From Flavobacterium aerium (GTDB lineage Bacteria; Bacteroidota; Bacteroidia; Flavobacteriales; Flavobacteriaceae), in the NCBI RefSeq assembly GCF_030766725.1, contig NZ_JARQWR010000001.1, positions 248,001 through 312,000 of the forward strand: a stretch of DNA of 64,000 bases. Direction: 5' to 3'. The notes under the pieces are model-generated. The model had not been told where the DNA came from. It ran no database searches and saw nothing but the letters and a program-made list of their open reading frames with translations. Position numbers and translations under genes: made by a program. Below, piece after piece: positions 33,782-42,600 of this stretch; the stretch's first letter is position 1, and every line of letters starts with the position of its first letter.

Positions 33782-33834
33782 TTTTTTATTGTCAATATAG
33801 TATGGGCTCTGGTTTGTTGTTCTATTTTGGTTTT

Positions 33835-33915
33835 TTACAAATTTTTTATACCTTCTTGAGAAAAAGAATTGATAGAAGAAAGGAATAAGATAACGAGTAT
33901 GAAATAGTTTTTCAT
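33835..33915 (-). pseudogene. Truncated 5' end of the 202-aa exported protein gene
   Basis: Starts at the ATG at 33915, 10 nt after the intact histidine kinase stop, and reads NYFILVILFLSSINSFSQEG like the complete gene at 32043-32651; then the frame runs into IKNL and a stop at 33835. It marks the right-hand break of the event that placed phzF here. Confidence 0.85.
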
Positions 33916-34177
33916 AAAAATAAGCTTAAACATGTGGTAATTCAACAGTGAAAGTTGTGCCTTCATTTTGTTTGGAAACGACATGGATTTCACCTTGATG
34001 CAATAGAATTATTTTTTGTGTTAAAGATAGGCCAATTCCATTACCGTTGGCGTAATTTTTATTGTTTCCACGGTAAAAAGCAGTGAAAATATTAGGTAAA
34101 TCTTCTGGACTAATACCAATTCCATTATCTTGGAAGCGAATAATAGTTTTTGTTTTAAAATAAGTAATAGCAATTGT
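33844..34177. repeat. Duplicated kinase/neighbour junction, right copy
   Basis: The full-length version (334 bp) of the segment repeated at 32580-32829. The two copies flank phzF as direct repeats. The right copy contains the intact 3' end of the kinase, so this is the original and the left is derived, or both come from recombination between related chromosomes. Confidence 0.9.
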
Positions 34178-35293
34178 GGTTTCGTTTTCATCAGAGAATT
34201 TACAACCATTCTCAATCAAATTCATGAAAGCAACTTTTAATAAATACTCATTACCCATTACAGAAATATAGTCATCGTCTTCAATTTCCTTTTCAAAAAT
34301 AATATTGACTTTGAATTCGACTTGGTTGTGCATCACATCATTTCGAGCATCCAATAATACTTCATCCAAACGAATTTCTTTGAACCCTATTTCCGTTTGA
34401 TCATAATTGGCTTTGGCTAAATCCAACAAGCTATTGGACAGACGAACTAATTTTTGAGCGTCATTTATAGCATGGGTAATCGATTCCTGATATTCTTCAT
34501 TCGTACGCATGTGCCCAATGGTCAATTGTAGTTCGGTGAGCATAGCGGTTAATGGCGTACGCAATTCATGGGAAATATTGGAAACAAAATCTTTTTGAGC
34601 ATCAAATGATTTTTCCAATCGGTCTAGCATTTCATTAAAAGTAGTGGCCAGTTCAGCAATTTCATCTTTACTATTGGGCATACTAACGCGCAAATCCAGA
34701 TTTGTAGCGGTGATGATTTTTACTTTATTGATTAATTGGGAAACAGGAGATAAAGCTCTTTTGGAGAAAAATCGTCCCATAATATAAATTAGAACGATAG
34801 AAAAGCAGAGTACCACTAATATGGTATTGCGTAGATTCTCAAAGTTATGATATCCATTTTGATCGTAAGCAGCGGCAGTAATTACATAACTCTTATTGTT
34901 GATGATATACTTTAAACCGACAACCTGCCATTGATCTTGATAGAATTTGATTTCGTTTTTCTTCAAAACGGATTGAATCATTTTCTGACTTTCTTTTACC
35001 ACATCAATATCGACTGCATCGTGATAGAGTAGATGAAAAGTATCATCGTAAATTGCCACTTCTACCTCATTAATCGTAGAGCGATTATTGGTGTAGATTT
35101 CCTGTAATGTCTTAGTGTCAATCTTGGCTTTAAAATAAAGGTTGGCTTTCGTAATTGCTTCTTTGGATAAGCTATTGTAAAAAGCAGTTTCTCTGCTTTT
35201 TTCGCCAGATATATATATGATTACGGCAAATAGCAATAGGATGGAAGCCGTAAGGAAAGTAAAGAGTAAACTAAGTCTGTTTTGGATTGTCAT
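33926..35293 (-). CDS. Sensor histidine kinase (OmpR-system partner)
   Basis: A 455-aa membrane sensor kinase: TM1 (about 9-29), periplasmic sensor region (about 30-155), TM2 (about 157-173), HAMP (about 178-228: FFSKRALSPVSQLINKVK), the dimerisation domain with the phospho-acceptor His242 in SNISHELRTPLTAM and an HATPase_c domain (about 340-455: N-box FMNLIENGCKFSD, then QDNGIGISPEDLP and NGNGIGLSL). The response regulator is encoded 14 nt upstream on the same strand. Its signal is not known; membrane or ion stress would be a reasonable guess. Partial duplication of its 3' end is described separately. Confidence 0.94.
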   Translation of the reverse strand: MTIQNRLSLLFTFLTASILLLFAVIIYISGEKSRETAFYNSLSKEAITKANLYFKAKIDTKTLQEIYTNNRSTINEVEVAIYDDTFHLLYHDAVDIDVVKESQKMIQSVLKKNEIKFYQDQWQVVGLKYIINNKSYVITAAAYDQNGYHNFENLRNTILVVLCFSIVLIYIMGRFFSKRALSPVSQLINKVKIITATNLDLRVSMPNSKDEIAELATTFNEMLDRLEKSFDAQKDFVSNISHELRTPLTAMLTELQLTIGHMRTNEEYQESITHAINDAQKLVRLSNSLLDLAKANYDQTEIGFKEIRLDEVLLDARNDVMHNQVEFKVNIIFEKEIEDDDYISVMGNEYLLKVAFMNLIENGCKFSDENETTIAITYFKTKTIIRFQDNGIGISPEDLPNIFTAFYRGNNKNYANGNGIGLSLTQKIILLHQGEIHVVSKQNEGTTFTVELPHV

Positions 35294-35307
35294 GAAAATC
35301 AGTTTAG

Positions 35308-35994
35308 TTATTGATCGCCATTTTTCAAGATGAAGCCCATACCCGATTTGGTATGAATCAATTTGGTGTCAAAATCTTTATCAATTTTTTTACGTAAGTA
35401 ATTAATATATACATCGATAAAGTTCGTACCAGTATCAAAATGGGTATTCCATACTTTTTCGGCAATTTCAGTTCGAGACAATACCCGTTCTGCATTTTGC
35501 ATCATATATTCCAAGAGCTTAAACTCTTTGGGAGTTAGATTAATTTCTTTTCCAGATCGTTTAATGGTTTTGGTGTTGTAATCTAATTCTAAATCGAAAT
35601 AAGTAAAGGTGTCCGCGTGAAGTACGGCATTACTATTTCGTTTTAAGAGTACTCGAATACGCGCCAGTAATTCTCTAAAGTCAAAAGGTTTAACGAGGTA
35701 ATCATCAGCGCCAGCATCAAAACCATCTACTTTATCGTCTGTGGTACCAAGGGCTGTCAGCATAATGATGGGAAGAGAGGGGTAGCTTTTTTTCAATTGC
35801 TGACATAGATCCAATCCACTAATTTTAGGCAATATGATATCGGTTATTACTAAATCGTAAGTATTGCTTTGACAAAGTTTTTTACCCATTTCACCATCAT
35901 AAGCAATTTGAGTTTGGAAGTCCTGTTCTTCTAAACCACGTTGGAGTAGAGTTGCGACTCTGGTATCGTCTTCAATGATTAGAATAGTAGGCAT
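35308..35994 (-). CDS. OmpR family response regulator
   Basis: A 228-aa regulator: receiver domain (about 1-118) with the acidic pair ED at 8-9, phospho-acceptor D52 in VITDIILPKISG, T in MLTALG and K in VKPFDFREL; then a winged helix (about 130-225: TYFDLELDYNTKTIKRSG, LTPKEFKLLEYMM, IDVYINYLRKKIDKDF, HTKSGMGFIL). It is transcribed before its kinase. OmpR-type regulators bind tandem direct repeats spaced about 11 bp; two such blocks occur in this window (24451-24478 and 28417-28443), but the link to this regulator is only a hypothesis. Confidence 0.94.
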   Translation of the reverse strand: MPTILIIEDDTRVATLLQRGLEEQDFQTQIAYDGEMGKKLCQSNTYDLVITDIILPKISGLDLCQQLKKSYPSLPIIMLTALGTTDDKVDGFDAGADDYLVKPFDFRELLARIRVLLKRNSNAVLHADTFTYFDLELDYNTKTIKRSGKEINLTPKEFKLLEYMMQNAERVLSRTEIAEKVWNTHFDTGTNFIDVYINYLRKKIDKDFDTKLIHTKSGMGFILKNGDQ

Positions 35995-36019
35995 GTGTTG
36001 AATAAATGATTTTGTATAA

Positions 36020-36027
36020 CAAAAATA
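36020..36027 (-). promoter_or_regulatory. -7 box of the two-component operon
   Basis: TATTTTTG on the minus strand, an exact TAnnTTTG match, 25 nt before the response regulator ATG. No direct repeats of the 11-bp type are near it. Confidence 0.45.
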
Positions 36028-36224
36028 GGATAATAAACGAGTAGTCAGTTTGGAATCCGATAATTTTTGAACACGACTATTCTGATGGAGGATTCAAAAT
36101 ATAGAATAGTGTACAAATAAATTGTGTAATATGATTTTTAATTGAACGGTAAAAAACGAAAAGAATAGGATCTGTCACCCAATTCTATTTTTTTTACTAC
36201 TTTTATTGTGATAATTGAATAGCT

Positions 36225-37034
36225 ATGCACAAACACCTATATATACTTCTTTTTTTCTGTTTTTTCCATTCATTTGCACAAGATACTAAGACGAAAAAGC
36301 AAATTTCGGAAGCACAGGAACTTCATGAAAAACAAGAGGTTAAGGAAGAAGTTGAACCTGAAGGGGTGAAAATAGAAGAATCTGATGCGGATAAAGAAAA
36401 GAATGATTCTATTACCATTAAAGTTAACGATCCAAAATACAGAGAAGATCAGTTTTACGCTGGACTGACTTATAATCTATTGCAAAATAGACCGGATGAT
36501 GTTACTCAAAATTCATTTTCATATGGGATTCACTTTGGTTTCCTTAGGGATATGCCAATTAATGAGCGTAGAACTTTTGCCATTGCATTGGGTTTAGGAT
36601 ATTCTATGAACTTCCTGAAGCAGAACATGCTGATTCATAATGAAAATGGAGAAAACACTTATTTTCTTCCTGCTGAAGGAATGGATGTAGGCAAGAATAA
36701 AATTTCACTTCATTATTTAGAAGTCCCATTAGAATTTAGATGGCGTACTTCTACTCCAAAAACACACCGTTTTTGGCGTATTTATACCGGTTTAAAATTA
36801 AGTTACCTGATTGGCGATAAAGCTCAATTTAGCTATGGTGAGGTCAATGAAAAAATAACAGGTAACCCCGACTTGAATAAGATGATGTACGGTGCGTATG
36901 TATCTTTTGGTTATAATACATGGAATTTCCATGTCTATTATGGACTTAATCCGTTGTTTAAATCAGGAACTATTGGTGGGAAATCAATCGATATGAATAC
37001 GGTGAATTTGGGATTGATATTTTATATCCTATAG
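36225..37034 (+). CDS. PorT-like outer membrane beta-barrel protein
   Basis: A 269-aa protein with a signal peptide (1-18, ending HSFAQ), a charged Lys/Glu-rich linker (about 19-62, KKQISEAQELHEKQEVKEE) and a beta-barrel domain (about 75-269: QFYAGLTYNLLQNRP, TFAIALGLGYSMNFL, ISLHYLEVPLEFRWRT, TVNLGLIFYIL). This is the PorT/OMP_b-brl fold common next to rpoN and asnS in Flavobacteriia. True PorT has a role in type IX secretion, but several paralogues exist and this need not be it. The last codons overlap the convergent membrane protein gene by 6 nt. Confidence 0.78.
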   Translation: MHKHLYILLFFCFFHSFAQDTKTKKQISEAQELHEKQEVKEEVEPEGVKIEESDADKEKNDSITIKVNDPKYREDQFYAGLTYNLLQNRPDDVTQNSFSYGIHFGFLRDMPINERRTFAIALGLGYSMNFLKQNMLIHNENGENTYFLPAEGMDVGKNKISLHYLEVPLEFRWRTSTPKTHRFWRIYTGLKLSYLIGDKAQFSYGEVNEKITGNPDLNKMMYGAYVSFGYNTWNFHVYYGLNPLFKSGTIGGKSIDMNTVNLGLIFYIL

Positions 37035-37634
37035 CCAGAAATACCACAATCCAATTTGAGGTAGAATTCCTGTCAAAAAACCTAACGTAAGCTCGGTGTA
37101 ATCATGTGCTTTCATCTCTAATCGGGAAGTAGCAACAATACCAGTACAAAGGGTCAATAAAGAAATAACTTCGACTAATCGAACTTGAGAATGGATACTT
37201 ATTCCTATTGCAAATATGGTCAATGCGCTCATTCCAACCATATGTAAACTGGCTTTATAACCTAGAATAATAAGAAATAAAGCAACTACAGTACTAATCA
37301 AACTCCCAAGAAAATAATAGTATAACTCTGGAATACTATCAATTGTAATGCTTTTTTTAATTAGTATTAAAAGTAAAAGGGCATGTATGGCTAGTGGAAT
37401 TCTTCGCTGTGATTTATCATTGAGCATAATAGAATTTACTTTTCCTAAAGAAAGTAGGAAGTAGTAAATCGAAACAGGAATTAGAATCGTTACAATCAGG
37501 ATTTGAATCAGAATTAAATAAATATCCTGATAGATAAAGTAGCGATTACTAAAGAAAAAGTATAGCAAAGCCGCAAAAACCGATATGAATAACGGGTGAA
37601 AAATATATGAAAAAACAGGGAGGATTTTTTTCAA
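37029..37634 (-). CDS. Membrane protein with divergent PAP2-like motifs
   Basis: A 201-aa protein with six membrane helices. Three spaced motifs resemble the lipid phosphatase (PAP2) signature: KSQRRIP for KX6RP, SLHMVG for PSGH, and SRLEMKAHDYTE for SRX5HX3D, though the first is shortened and the Asp is replaced by Glu. If these act as in PAP2, the enzyme would dephosphorylate an isoprenoid or lipid phosphate at the membrane. Usually annotated as hypothetical. It lies 70 nt downstream of rpoN on the same strand, separated by a terminator-like hairpin. Confidence 0.6.
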   Translation of the reverse strand: MKKILPVFSYIFHPLFISVFAALLYFFFSNRYFIYQDIYLILIQILIVTILIPVSIYYFLLSLGKVNSIMLNDKSQRRIPLAIHALLLLILIKKSITIDSIPELYYYFLGSLISTVVALFLIILGYKASLHMVGMSALTIFAIGISIHSQVRLVEVISLLTLCTGIVATSRLEMKAHDYTELTLGFLTGILPQIGLWYFWL

Positions 37635-37662
37635 AATAAATTTTTTAGAGTGTATTAAACAA

Positions 37663-37693
37663 AAGGCCCAACGATTTAGTAAAAACTGGGCGC
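37663..37693 (-). terminator. Possible terminator after rpoN
   Basis: On the minus strand, GCGCCCAG and TTGGGCCT form an imperfect GC-rich stem with about a 16-nt loop, followed by TTTTGTTT, just downstream of rpoN. Confidence 0.55.
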
Positions 37694-37704
37694 TTCTATT
37701 TTTT

Positions 37705-39165
37705 TTACATTTTCTTTCTCATTCGAGCGACAGGAATATCAAGTTGTTCTCTATATTTTGCAATAGTACGGCGCGCAATAGGATATCCTTTCTCTTTTAA
37801 TATTTCAGCCAATTTATCATCTGGAAGTGGTTTTCTTTTGTCCTCTTCTTCGATAACGTTTTGTAGTATTTTTTTAATTTCAAGAGTTGATACTTCTTCA
37901 CCTTGATCGTTCATCATGGCTTCAGAGAAGAACTCTTTAATTAGTTTTGTACCATAAGGTGTGTCAACATATTTACTGTTTGCAACACGAGATACGGTTG
38001 AAATATCTAAGCCAACCATATCCGCAATATCCTTAAGGATCATTGGTTTTAGTTTGGTTTCATCACCATCAAGAAAATATTCTTCTTGGTAATGCATGAT
38101 TGCATTCATGGTTACATATAATGTTTCCTGACGTTGTCTAATTGCATCAATAAACCATTTGGCAGAATCCAGTTTCTGTTTGATAAATTGAACGGCCTCT
38201 TTTTGAGCGTTCGATTTTTCTCGGGCTTCTTTGTAACCTTGTAACATTTCTTGGTAATCTTTTGAAACGTGTAGTTCAGGAGCATTACGGCCATTTAATG
38301 AAAGTTCAAGTTCCCCATCGACAATTTTAATTGCAAAATCGGGAACGACATGTTCAATCACTCTGTTATTTCCAGCATAAGCTCCACCCGGTTTAGGGTT
38401 TAACTTTTCAATTTCATCAATTGCCTTTTTTAATTGCTCTTGTGAAACCTCATATTTCTGTAATAATTTGTCGTAATGCTTCTTAGTAAAAGCTTCAAAT
38501 TGATTTTCAATAATATCTGTGGCTAAAGCAATGGCTTCAGTTGGAGTTTTGTGTTTCAATTGAAGCAGCAGGCACTCTTGTAAATCACGTGCGCCTACAC
38601 CCGAAGGCTCTAACTCATGAACGATGTGTAATATTCTTTCTACAGTTTTCTCATCAGTATAAATACCTTGAGTAAAAGCCATATCATCTACAATTTCTTG
38701 AATGCTACGGCGAATGTATCCCATATCGTCAATACTTCCTACCAAAAATTCGGCAATCTCACGATCGCTGTCATTTAAGATAAAAGTATTCAGTTGATTG
38801 ATTAAATCTTGATGAAAACTTACAGGCGAGGCCAATGGCATAGAACGATCTTCATCGTCATCACTGTAATTATTCGACTGTGTTTTATAACTTGGTACTT
38901 CATCGTCACTCAAGTACTCATCAATATTTATATCTTCTGCGTCAATACGGTCAGAATCCTCGTAATCATCATATGCCTCAGTGTCAAATTCATCCTTTTC
39001 GTAATCATCCTCTTCTTTTCCGGACTCTAGGGCTGGATTTTCAACCATTTCCTCTTTTAGACGTTGTTCAAAAGCTTGCGTAGGCAATTGAATTAACTTC
39101 ATCAACTGAATTTGTTGTGGAGATAATTTCTGGGATAATTTTAGTTGTAAAAATTGCTTAAGCAT
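37705..39165 (-). CDS. rpoN: RNA polymerase sigma-54 factor
   Basis: A 486-aa sigma-54. Region I is seen at MLKQFLQLKLSQKLSPQQIQLMKLIQLP (activator contact), followed by an acidic linker (about 50-115, rich in D and E), the core-binding domain (about 120-330) and the DNA-binding region with the helix-turn-helix (VGLDISTVSRVANSKYVDTP) and the RpoN box near the end (ARRTIAKYREQLDIPVARMRKKM). It directs transcription from -24/-12 promoters with an AAA+ activator. No -24/-12 promoter was found by eye in this window. It is followed by asnS upstream on the same strand, as usual for Flavobacteriia. Confidence 0.96.
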   Translation of the reverse strand: MLKQFLQLKLSQKLSPQQIQLMKLIQLPTQAFEQRLKEEMVENPALESGKEEDDYEKDEFDTEAYDDYEDSDRIDAEDINIDEYLSDDEVPSYKTQSNNYSDDDEDRSMPLASPVSFHQDLINQLNTFILNDSDREIAEFLVGSIDDMGYIRRSIQEIVDDMAFTQGIYTDEKTVERILHIVHELEPSGVGARDLQECLLLQLKHKTPTEAIALATDIIENQFEAFTKKHYDKLLQKYEVSQEQLKKAIDEIEKLNPKPGGAYAGNNRVIEHVVPDFAIKIVDGELELSLNGRNAPELHVSKDYQEMLQGYKEAREKSNAQKEAVQFIKQKLDSAKWFIDAIRQRQETLYVTMNAIMHYQEEYFLDGDETKLKPMILKDIADMVGLDISTVSRVANSKYVDTPYGTKLIKEFFSEAMMNDQGEEVSTLEIKKILQNVIEEEDKRKPLPDDKLAEILKEKGYPIARRTIAKYREQLDIPVARMRKKM

Positions 39166-39254
39166 TCAATATTATTTATACGTTTAATCGTGAAATACGT
39201 TTAATTGTAATTTAAATTAATAATTCAATATAAGAATAATCCGTGGACTATTTT

Positions 39255-40688
39255 TTAAAACTCAGCGTTTTGTGGTGTTCTTGGGAAAGGAATTACGTCT
39301 CTAATGTTTGACATTCCTGTTACAAAAAGAACTAATCTTTCAAATCCTAATCCAAAACCACTGTGTACTGCTGTTCCAAATCTACGCGTGTCTAAATACC
39401 ACCATAGTTCTTTTTCATCAATACCTAGATCTTTAATTTTTTCTAGTAAAACGTCCAAACGTTCCTCTCTTTGTGATCCTCCTACGATTTCACCAATTCC
39501 AGGGAAAAGGATATCCATTGCTCTTACCGTTTGTTGATCTTCATTCAAACGCATGTAGAACGCTTTAATTTTTGCAGGATAATCAAACAAGATTACAGGA
39601 CATTTAAAGTGTTTTTCCACTAAGAAACGTTCGTGCTCACTTTGTAAATCAGCACCCCATTCTTCAATGATATAGTTGAATTTTTTATTTTTATTTGGTT
39701 TTGAGTTTTTCAAAATATCAATTGCTTCAGTATAGCTCACACGTTTGAAGTTGTTTTCTAATACGAAGTTTAATTTTTCCAATAAACCCATTTCACTTCT
39801 TTCAGCCTGTGGTTTTGATTTTTCTTCTTCAGTTAGACGTTGGTCTAAGAATTTCAAATCATCTTCACATTTCTCTAAAGTGTATTTAATAACATACTTA
39901 ATGAAATCTTCTGCAAGATCCATGTTGTCATCCAAGTTATTGAAGGCAACCTCTGGCTCAATCATCCAGAATTCTGCCAAGTGACGAGAAGTATTTGAAT
40001 TTTCTGCACGGAATGTAGGTCCAAAAGTATAGATTTGACCTAATGCCATAGCATATGTTTCACCTTCTAATTGTCCAGAAACAGTTAAGTTAGTTTCTTT
40101 ACCAAAAAAATCTTCTTTATAATTTACTTTTCCTTCTTCAGTACGTGGTGTTTTGTCAAATGGTAAAGCCGTAACTTTAAACATTTCGCCAGCACCTTCT
40201 GCATCCGATCCCGTAATAATTGGAGTATTTACATAGAAAAAACCATTTTCTTGGAAATATTGGTGTACAGCAAAAGAAAGTACAGAACGTACACGCATAA
40301 TAGCACCAAAAGCATTGGTTCTAATACGTAAATGTGCATTGTCACGTAAAAACTCTAAAGAGTGTTTCTTCGGTTGCATTGGGTATTTTTCAGGATCAGA
40401 ATCACCTAAAATTTCCAAATGCGTTACTTGGATTTCTACAGTTTGTCCAGCACCTTGACTTTCAATCAAAGTTCCTTTTATACTAACAGCTGCACCAGTA
40501 GTAATTCTTTTTAGAACTTCTTCTGGAGTATTCTCAAAATCAACTACACATTGAATATTATTAATGGTCGAACCATCATTTAAAGCGATAAAACGATTAC
40601 TTCTAAAAGTTCTTACCCAACCTTTGGCATATACTTCATGAAGTGTATTCTTACTATTCAATAAGTCTTTAACTTTCGTGTGTTTCAT
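39255..40688 (-). CDS. asnS: Asparaginyl-tRNA synthetase
   Basis: A 477-aa class IIb aminoacyl-tRNA synthetase. N-terminal OB-fold (about 17-105: [22 protein letters not shown]), then motif 2 around [26 protein letters not shown] and motif 3 near the end, [29 protein letters not shown]. It charges tRNA-Asn. The start is the ATG at 40688 ([10 protein letters not shown]); the longer frame begins with an atypical 22-residue extension. It lies upstream of rpoN with an 89-nt gap. Two perfect -7 boxes occur about 135-155 nt before the start on the minus strand, so the leader is fairly long. Confidence 0.96.
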   Translation of the reverse strand: MKHTKVKDLLNSKNTLHEVYAKGWVRTFRSNRFIALNDGSTINNIQCVVDFENTPEEVLKRITTGAAVSIKGTLIESQGAGQTVEIQVTHLEILGDSDPEKYPMQPKKHSLEFLRDNAHLRIRTNAFGAIMRVRSVLSFAVHQYFQENGFFYVNTPIITGSDAEGAGEMFKVTALPFDKTPRTEEGKVNYKEDFFGKETNLTVSGQLEGETYAMALGQIYTFGPTFRAENSNTSRHLAEFWMIEPEVAFNNLDDNMDLAEDFIKYVIKYTLEKCEDDLKFLDQRLTEEEKSKPQAERSEMGLLEKLNFVLENNFKRVSYTEAIDILKNSKPNKNKKFNYIIEEWGADLQSEHERFLVEKHFKCPVILFDYPAKIKAFYMRLNEDQQTVRAMDILFPGIGEIVGGSQREERLDVLLEKIKDLGIDEKELWWYLDTRRFGTAVHSGFGLGFERLVLFVTGMSNIRDVIPFPRTPQNAEF

Positions 40689-40820
40689 TGTACTGTTTAT
40701 TTCTATATTATAATTTAATTCGATGTTGGAAGAACAAATATAATTTTTTTTCAAAATTAATGGACTTATAGGCTATTGTTAAAGGATCCCATAAGCTTGT
40801 TCTTTAAAGTATTACTTTTA

Positions 40821-40845
40821 CAAAAGTATACAGCTTGCAAAGATA
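40821..40845 (-). promoter_or_regulatory. Two overlapping candidate -7 boxes for asnS
   Basis: On the minus strand, TATCTTTG (40838-40845) and TACTTTTG (40821-40828) both match TAnnTTTG. They lie in the gene-free stretch 40689-41024, which otherwise shows only the LytTR-type repeat described at 40934-40961. Confidence 0.4.
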
Positions 40846-40933
40846 ACGAAACGATAGTAAATTGTAGAATTTAATACGTGAGATTTATTGCCTTTTTAAG
40901 CAAATGATCTCGTTTTTTGGAGAAAATAAACAA

Positions 40934-40961
40934 ACAGACGTCCGTTTTAAATGGACAGACG
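40934..40961 (+). promoter_or_regulatory. Direct repeat, candidate LytTR-type binding site
   Basis: ACAGACG occurs at 40934-40940 and 40955-40961, 21 bp apart, i.e. two helical turns, the geometry used by LytTR-domain regulators. It sits just upstream of the -33 region of the LytS/LytR operon, so autoregulation is plausible. The sequence does not clearly fit a published LytTR consensus. Confidence 0.45.
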
Positions 40962-40989
40962 ATGTAAAATTTAAAATAACTATTATTCC

Positions 40990-40997
40990 TATCTTTG
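40990..40997 (+). promoter_or_regulatory. -7 promoter box of the LytS/LytTR operon
   Basis: TATCTTTG, an exact match to TAnnTTTG, 27 nt upstream of the ATG at 41025. Confidence 0.55.
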
Positions 40998-41024
40998 AAA
41001 CGGTTTTAAAAATGAAGTATTCTT

Positions 41025-41795
41025 ATGGTATATGCAGTGGAGATTAGTGAGTCATTTTCGATAATCCTTTTTGGAATGTTATTTATTCTGATTGTGATGC
41101 TGTTGTATCTCATCAGCAGGTTAGTCAAATCGGAAAACAAAAAGAAAGAAGTAGAAGAGAAGTTTTATTCTTTGGAATTAAAAGTGAATAACCTTCAGTT
41201 GGAAACATTAGAGTCAAAATTGAATCCACATTTATTCAAAAATATCCTGAATTCTATTCAGTCCCATGCTTATCAAACCTATTTTGCATTAGATAAATTA
41301 GCGAACGTATTGGATTACATTTTATATGAAAGCCGGAAAAAATTCGTTTCACCAAAAGAAGAAATTGAATTTGCTTTGAACTTAATTGAAATTAATAAAA
41401 TCAAGTTGAGTCCGCTTTTTGAATTAAAGGTGAAAACAAAAATTAACGAAAATGAATTATTGTTTGATCAACGTTTATTAGCACCATTAATTTCAATTGA
41501 CTTTATTGAAAATGCGTTCAAACATGCCGACTTGCAAAGCCCAGATGCTTTTATTTCGGTTGTTTTTGAGTTTAAAGAAAACTGTTTTAATCTAACTGTT
41601 TCCAATAAAATATCAGATAAAAAGGCCTTAATCAAAGAGAATAGCGGAATAGGATCGGATACATTGGAACAACGATTAAGAATTATTTACAAAAATAATT
41701 TCAGACTTAAAAAGTTTATAGAAGACGAAGTTTATATTGCACATTTAAAAATTAATTTACTTGAACACAAAGCTCAAATGTTTACTGCTGGATGA
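41025..41795 (+). CDS. LytS-like sensor histidine kinase
   Basis: A 256-aa kinase of the His_kinase/LytS type: one membrane helix (about 12-32, FGMLFILIVMLLYLISRLV), a coiled coil (about 35-60), the H-box LNPHLFKNILNSIQSHAY (phospho-acceptor His about 69) and an HATPase region (FIENAFKHADLQSP, then NSGIGSDTLEQRL). There is no extracellular sensor domain, so it probably senses the membrane or works with another protein. Its end overlaps the response regulator gene by 35 nt. A putative LytTR-type repeat precedes the operon. Confidence 0.92.
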   Translation: MVYAVEISESFSIILFGMLFILIVMLLYLISRLVKSENKKKEVEEKFYSLELKVNNLQLETLESKLNPHLFKNILNSIQSHAYQTYFALDKLANVLDYILYESRKKFVSPKEEIEFALNLIEINKIKLSPLFELKVKTKINENELLFDQRLLAPLISIDFIENAFKHADLQSPDAFISVVFEFKENCFNLTVSNKISDKKALIKENSGIGSDTLEQRLRIIYKNNFRLKKFIEDEVYIAHLKINLLEHKAQMFTAG

Positions 41796-42480
41796 TGAAT
41801 TACCAGGGTTAACGTATCTGAAAATGTTATGTGAACAAATTCCGGAATTGGAAATTGTAAAATCATTTGACAATCCTGAAAAATTATTAGCGGAGATGGA
41901 TCAGTTAGATTTTGACCTGTGTATACTCGATATCGAAATGCCGGGAATCGATGGGTTGAGTGTGGCCAATTTATTGAAAGATAAAATGGTGATTTTTACA
42001 ACAGCTTATAAAGAATACGCTACGGATGCTTTTGATATTGATGCGGTAGATTATATTACAAAACCAGTCAAAAAAGAACGTCTTCAAAAAGCAATTGCAA
42101 AAGCAATTGAACGTATGGATAAAAAGCCTGCGATTAAAAAATTCATTCAAGTAAACACAGACAAAGGAAAAGCATTGCTCTTTTTTGATCAGATTTTAAT
42201 GATGAGAATTTCCAGTACAGAGAGCAGGGATAAACAAGTGCTTTTGGAAAATGGCGATACGATTGTCTTGAAAAATATTACCTACGATAAATTGTTGAAA
42301 CAGCTGCCACAAAGTGATTTTTGTAGGGTTAACAAAAAAGAAGTAATTGCAATGACTGCGGTTAAGTTCTTTGCACATGATGAAATTACAACAAACATTT
42401 TGGACAAATCAGGAAAGGCAATTGCTTTAGTTTTAAGTGATATTTATCGTTCTGATTTTCTAATGAAAGTCAAAGTGTAA
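41761..42480 (+). CDS. LytTR family response regulator
   Basis: A 239-aa regulator: receiver domain (about 1-115) with DDE at 11-13, phospho-acceptor D57 in CILDIEMPGIDGL, T in IFTTAYKEYA and K in ITKPVKKERL; then a LytTR DNA-binding domain (about 135-239: VLLENGDTIVLKNITYDKLLKQL, FCRVNKKEVIA). The start must be TTG at 41761, because the receiver strand and its DDE begin 10 codons later and no ATG is available before it; that makes a 35-nt overlap with the kinase gene. The CPA2 antiporter 120 nt downstream is a possible target. Confidence 0.92.
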   Translation: MNTKLKCLLLDDELPGLTYLKMLCEQIPELEIVKSFDNPEKLLAEMDQLDFDLCILDIEMPGIDGLSVANLLKDKMVIFTTAYKEYATDAFDIDAVDYITKPVKKERLQKAIAKAIERMDKKPAIKKFIQVNTDKGKALLFFDQILMMRISSTESRDKQVLLENGDTIVLKNITYDKLLKQLPQSDFCRVNKKEVIAMTAVKFFAHDEITTNILDKSGKAIALVLSDIYRSDFLMKVKV

Positions 42481-42484
42481 ATTC

Positions 42485-42529
42485 ATTACATTTTTTTTCC
42501 ATCTTATTACATTTCCGACGAATTACATT
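42485..42529 (+). promoter_or_regulatory. Three ATTACATT direct repeats upstream of the CPA2 antiporter
   Basis: ATTACATT at 42485-42492, 42506-42513 and 42522-42529, spaced 21 and 16 bp. A near-consensus -7 box CACCTTTG lies about 40-50 bp downstream, so the repeats are placed like activator sites. The 21-bp step is compatible with a LytTR regulator, such as that encoded next door. Confidence 0.4.
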
Positions 42530-42600
42530 ACGTAAGGCTTTTTTACTAGCTATTCTCTGTTCACCTTTGCGGGAAATTAAGAGAATAGAAATACACGCTT

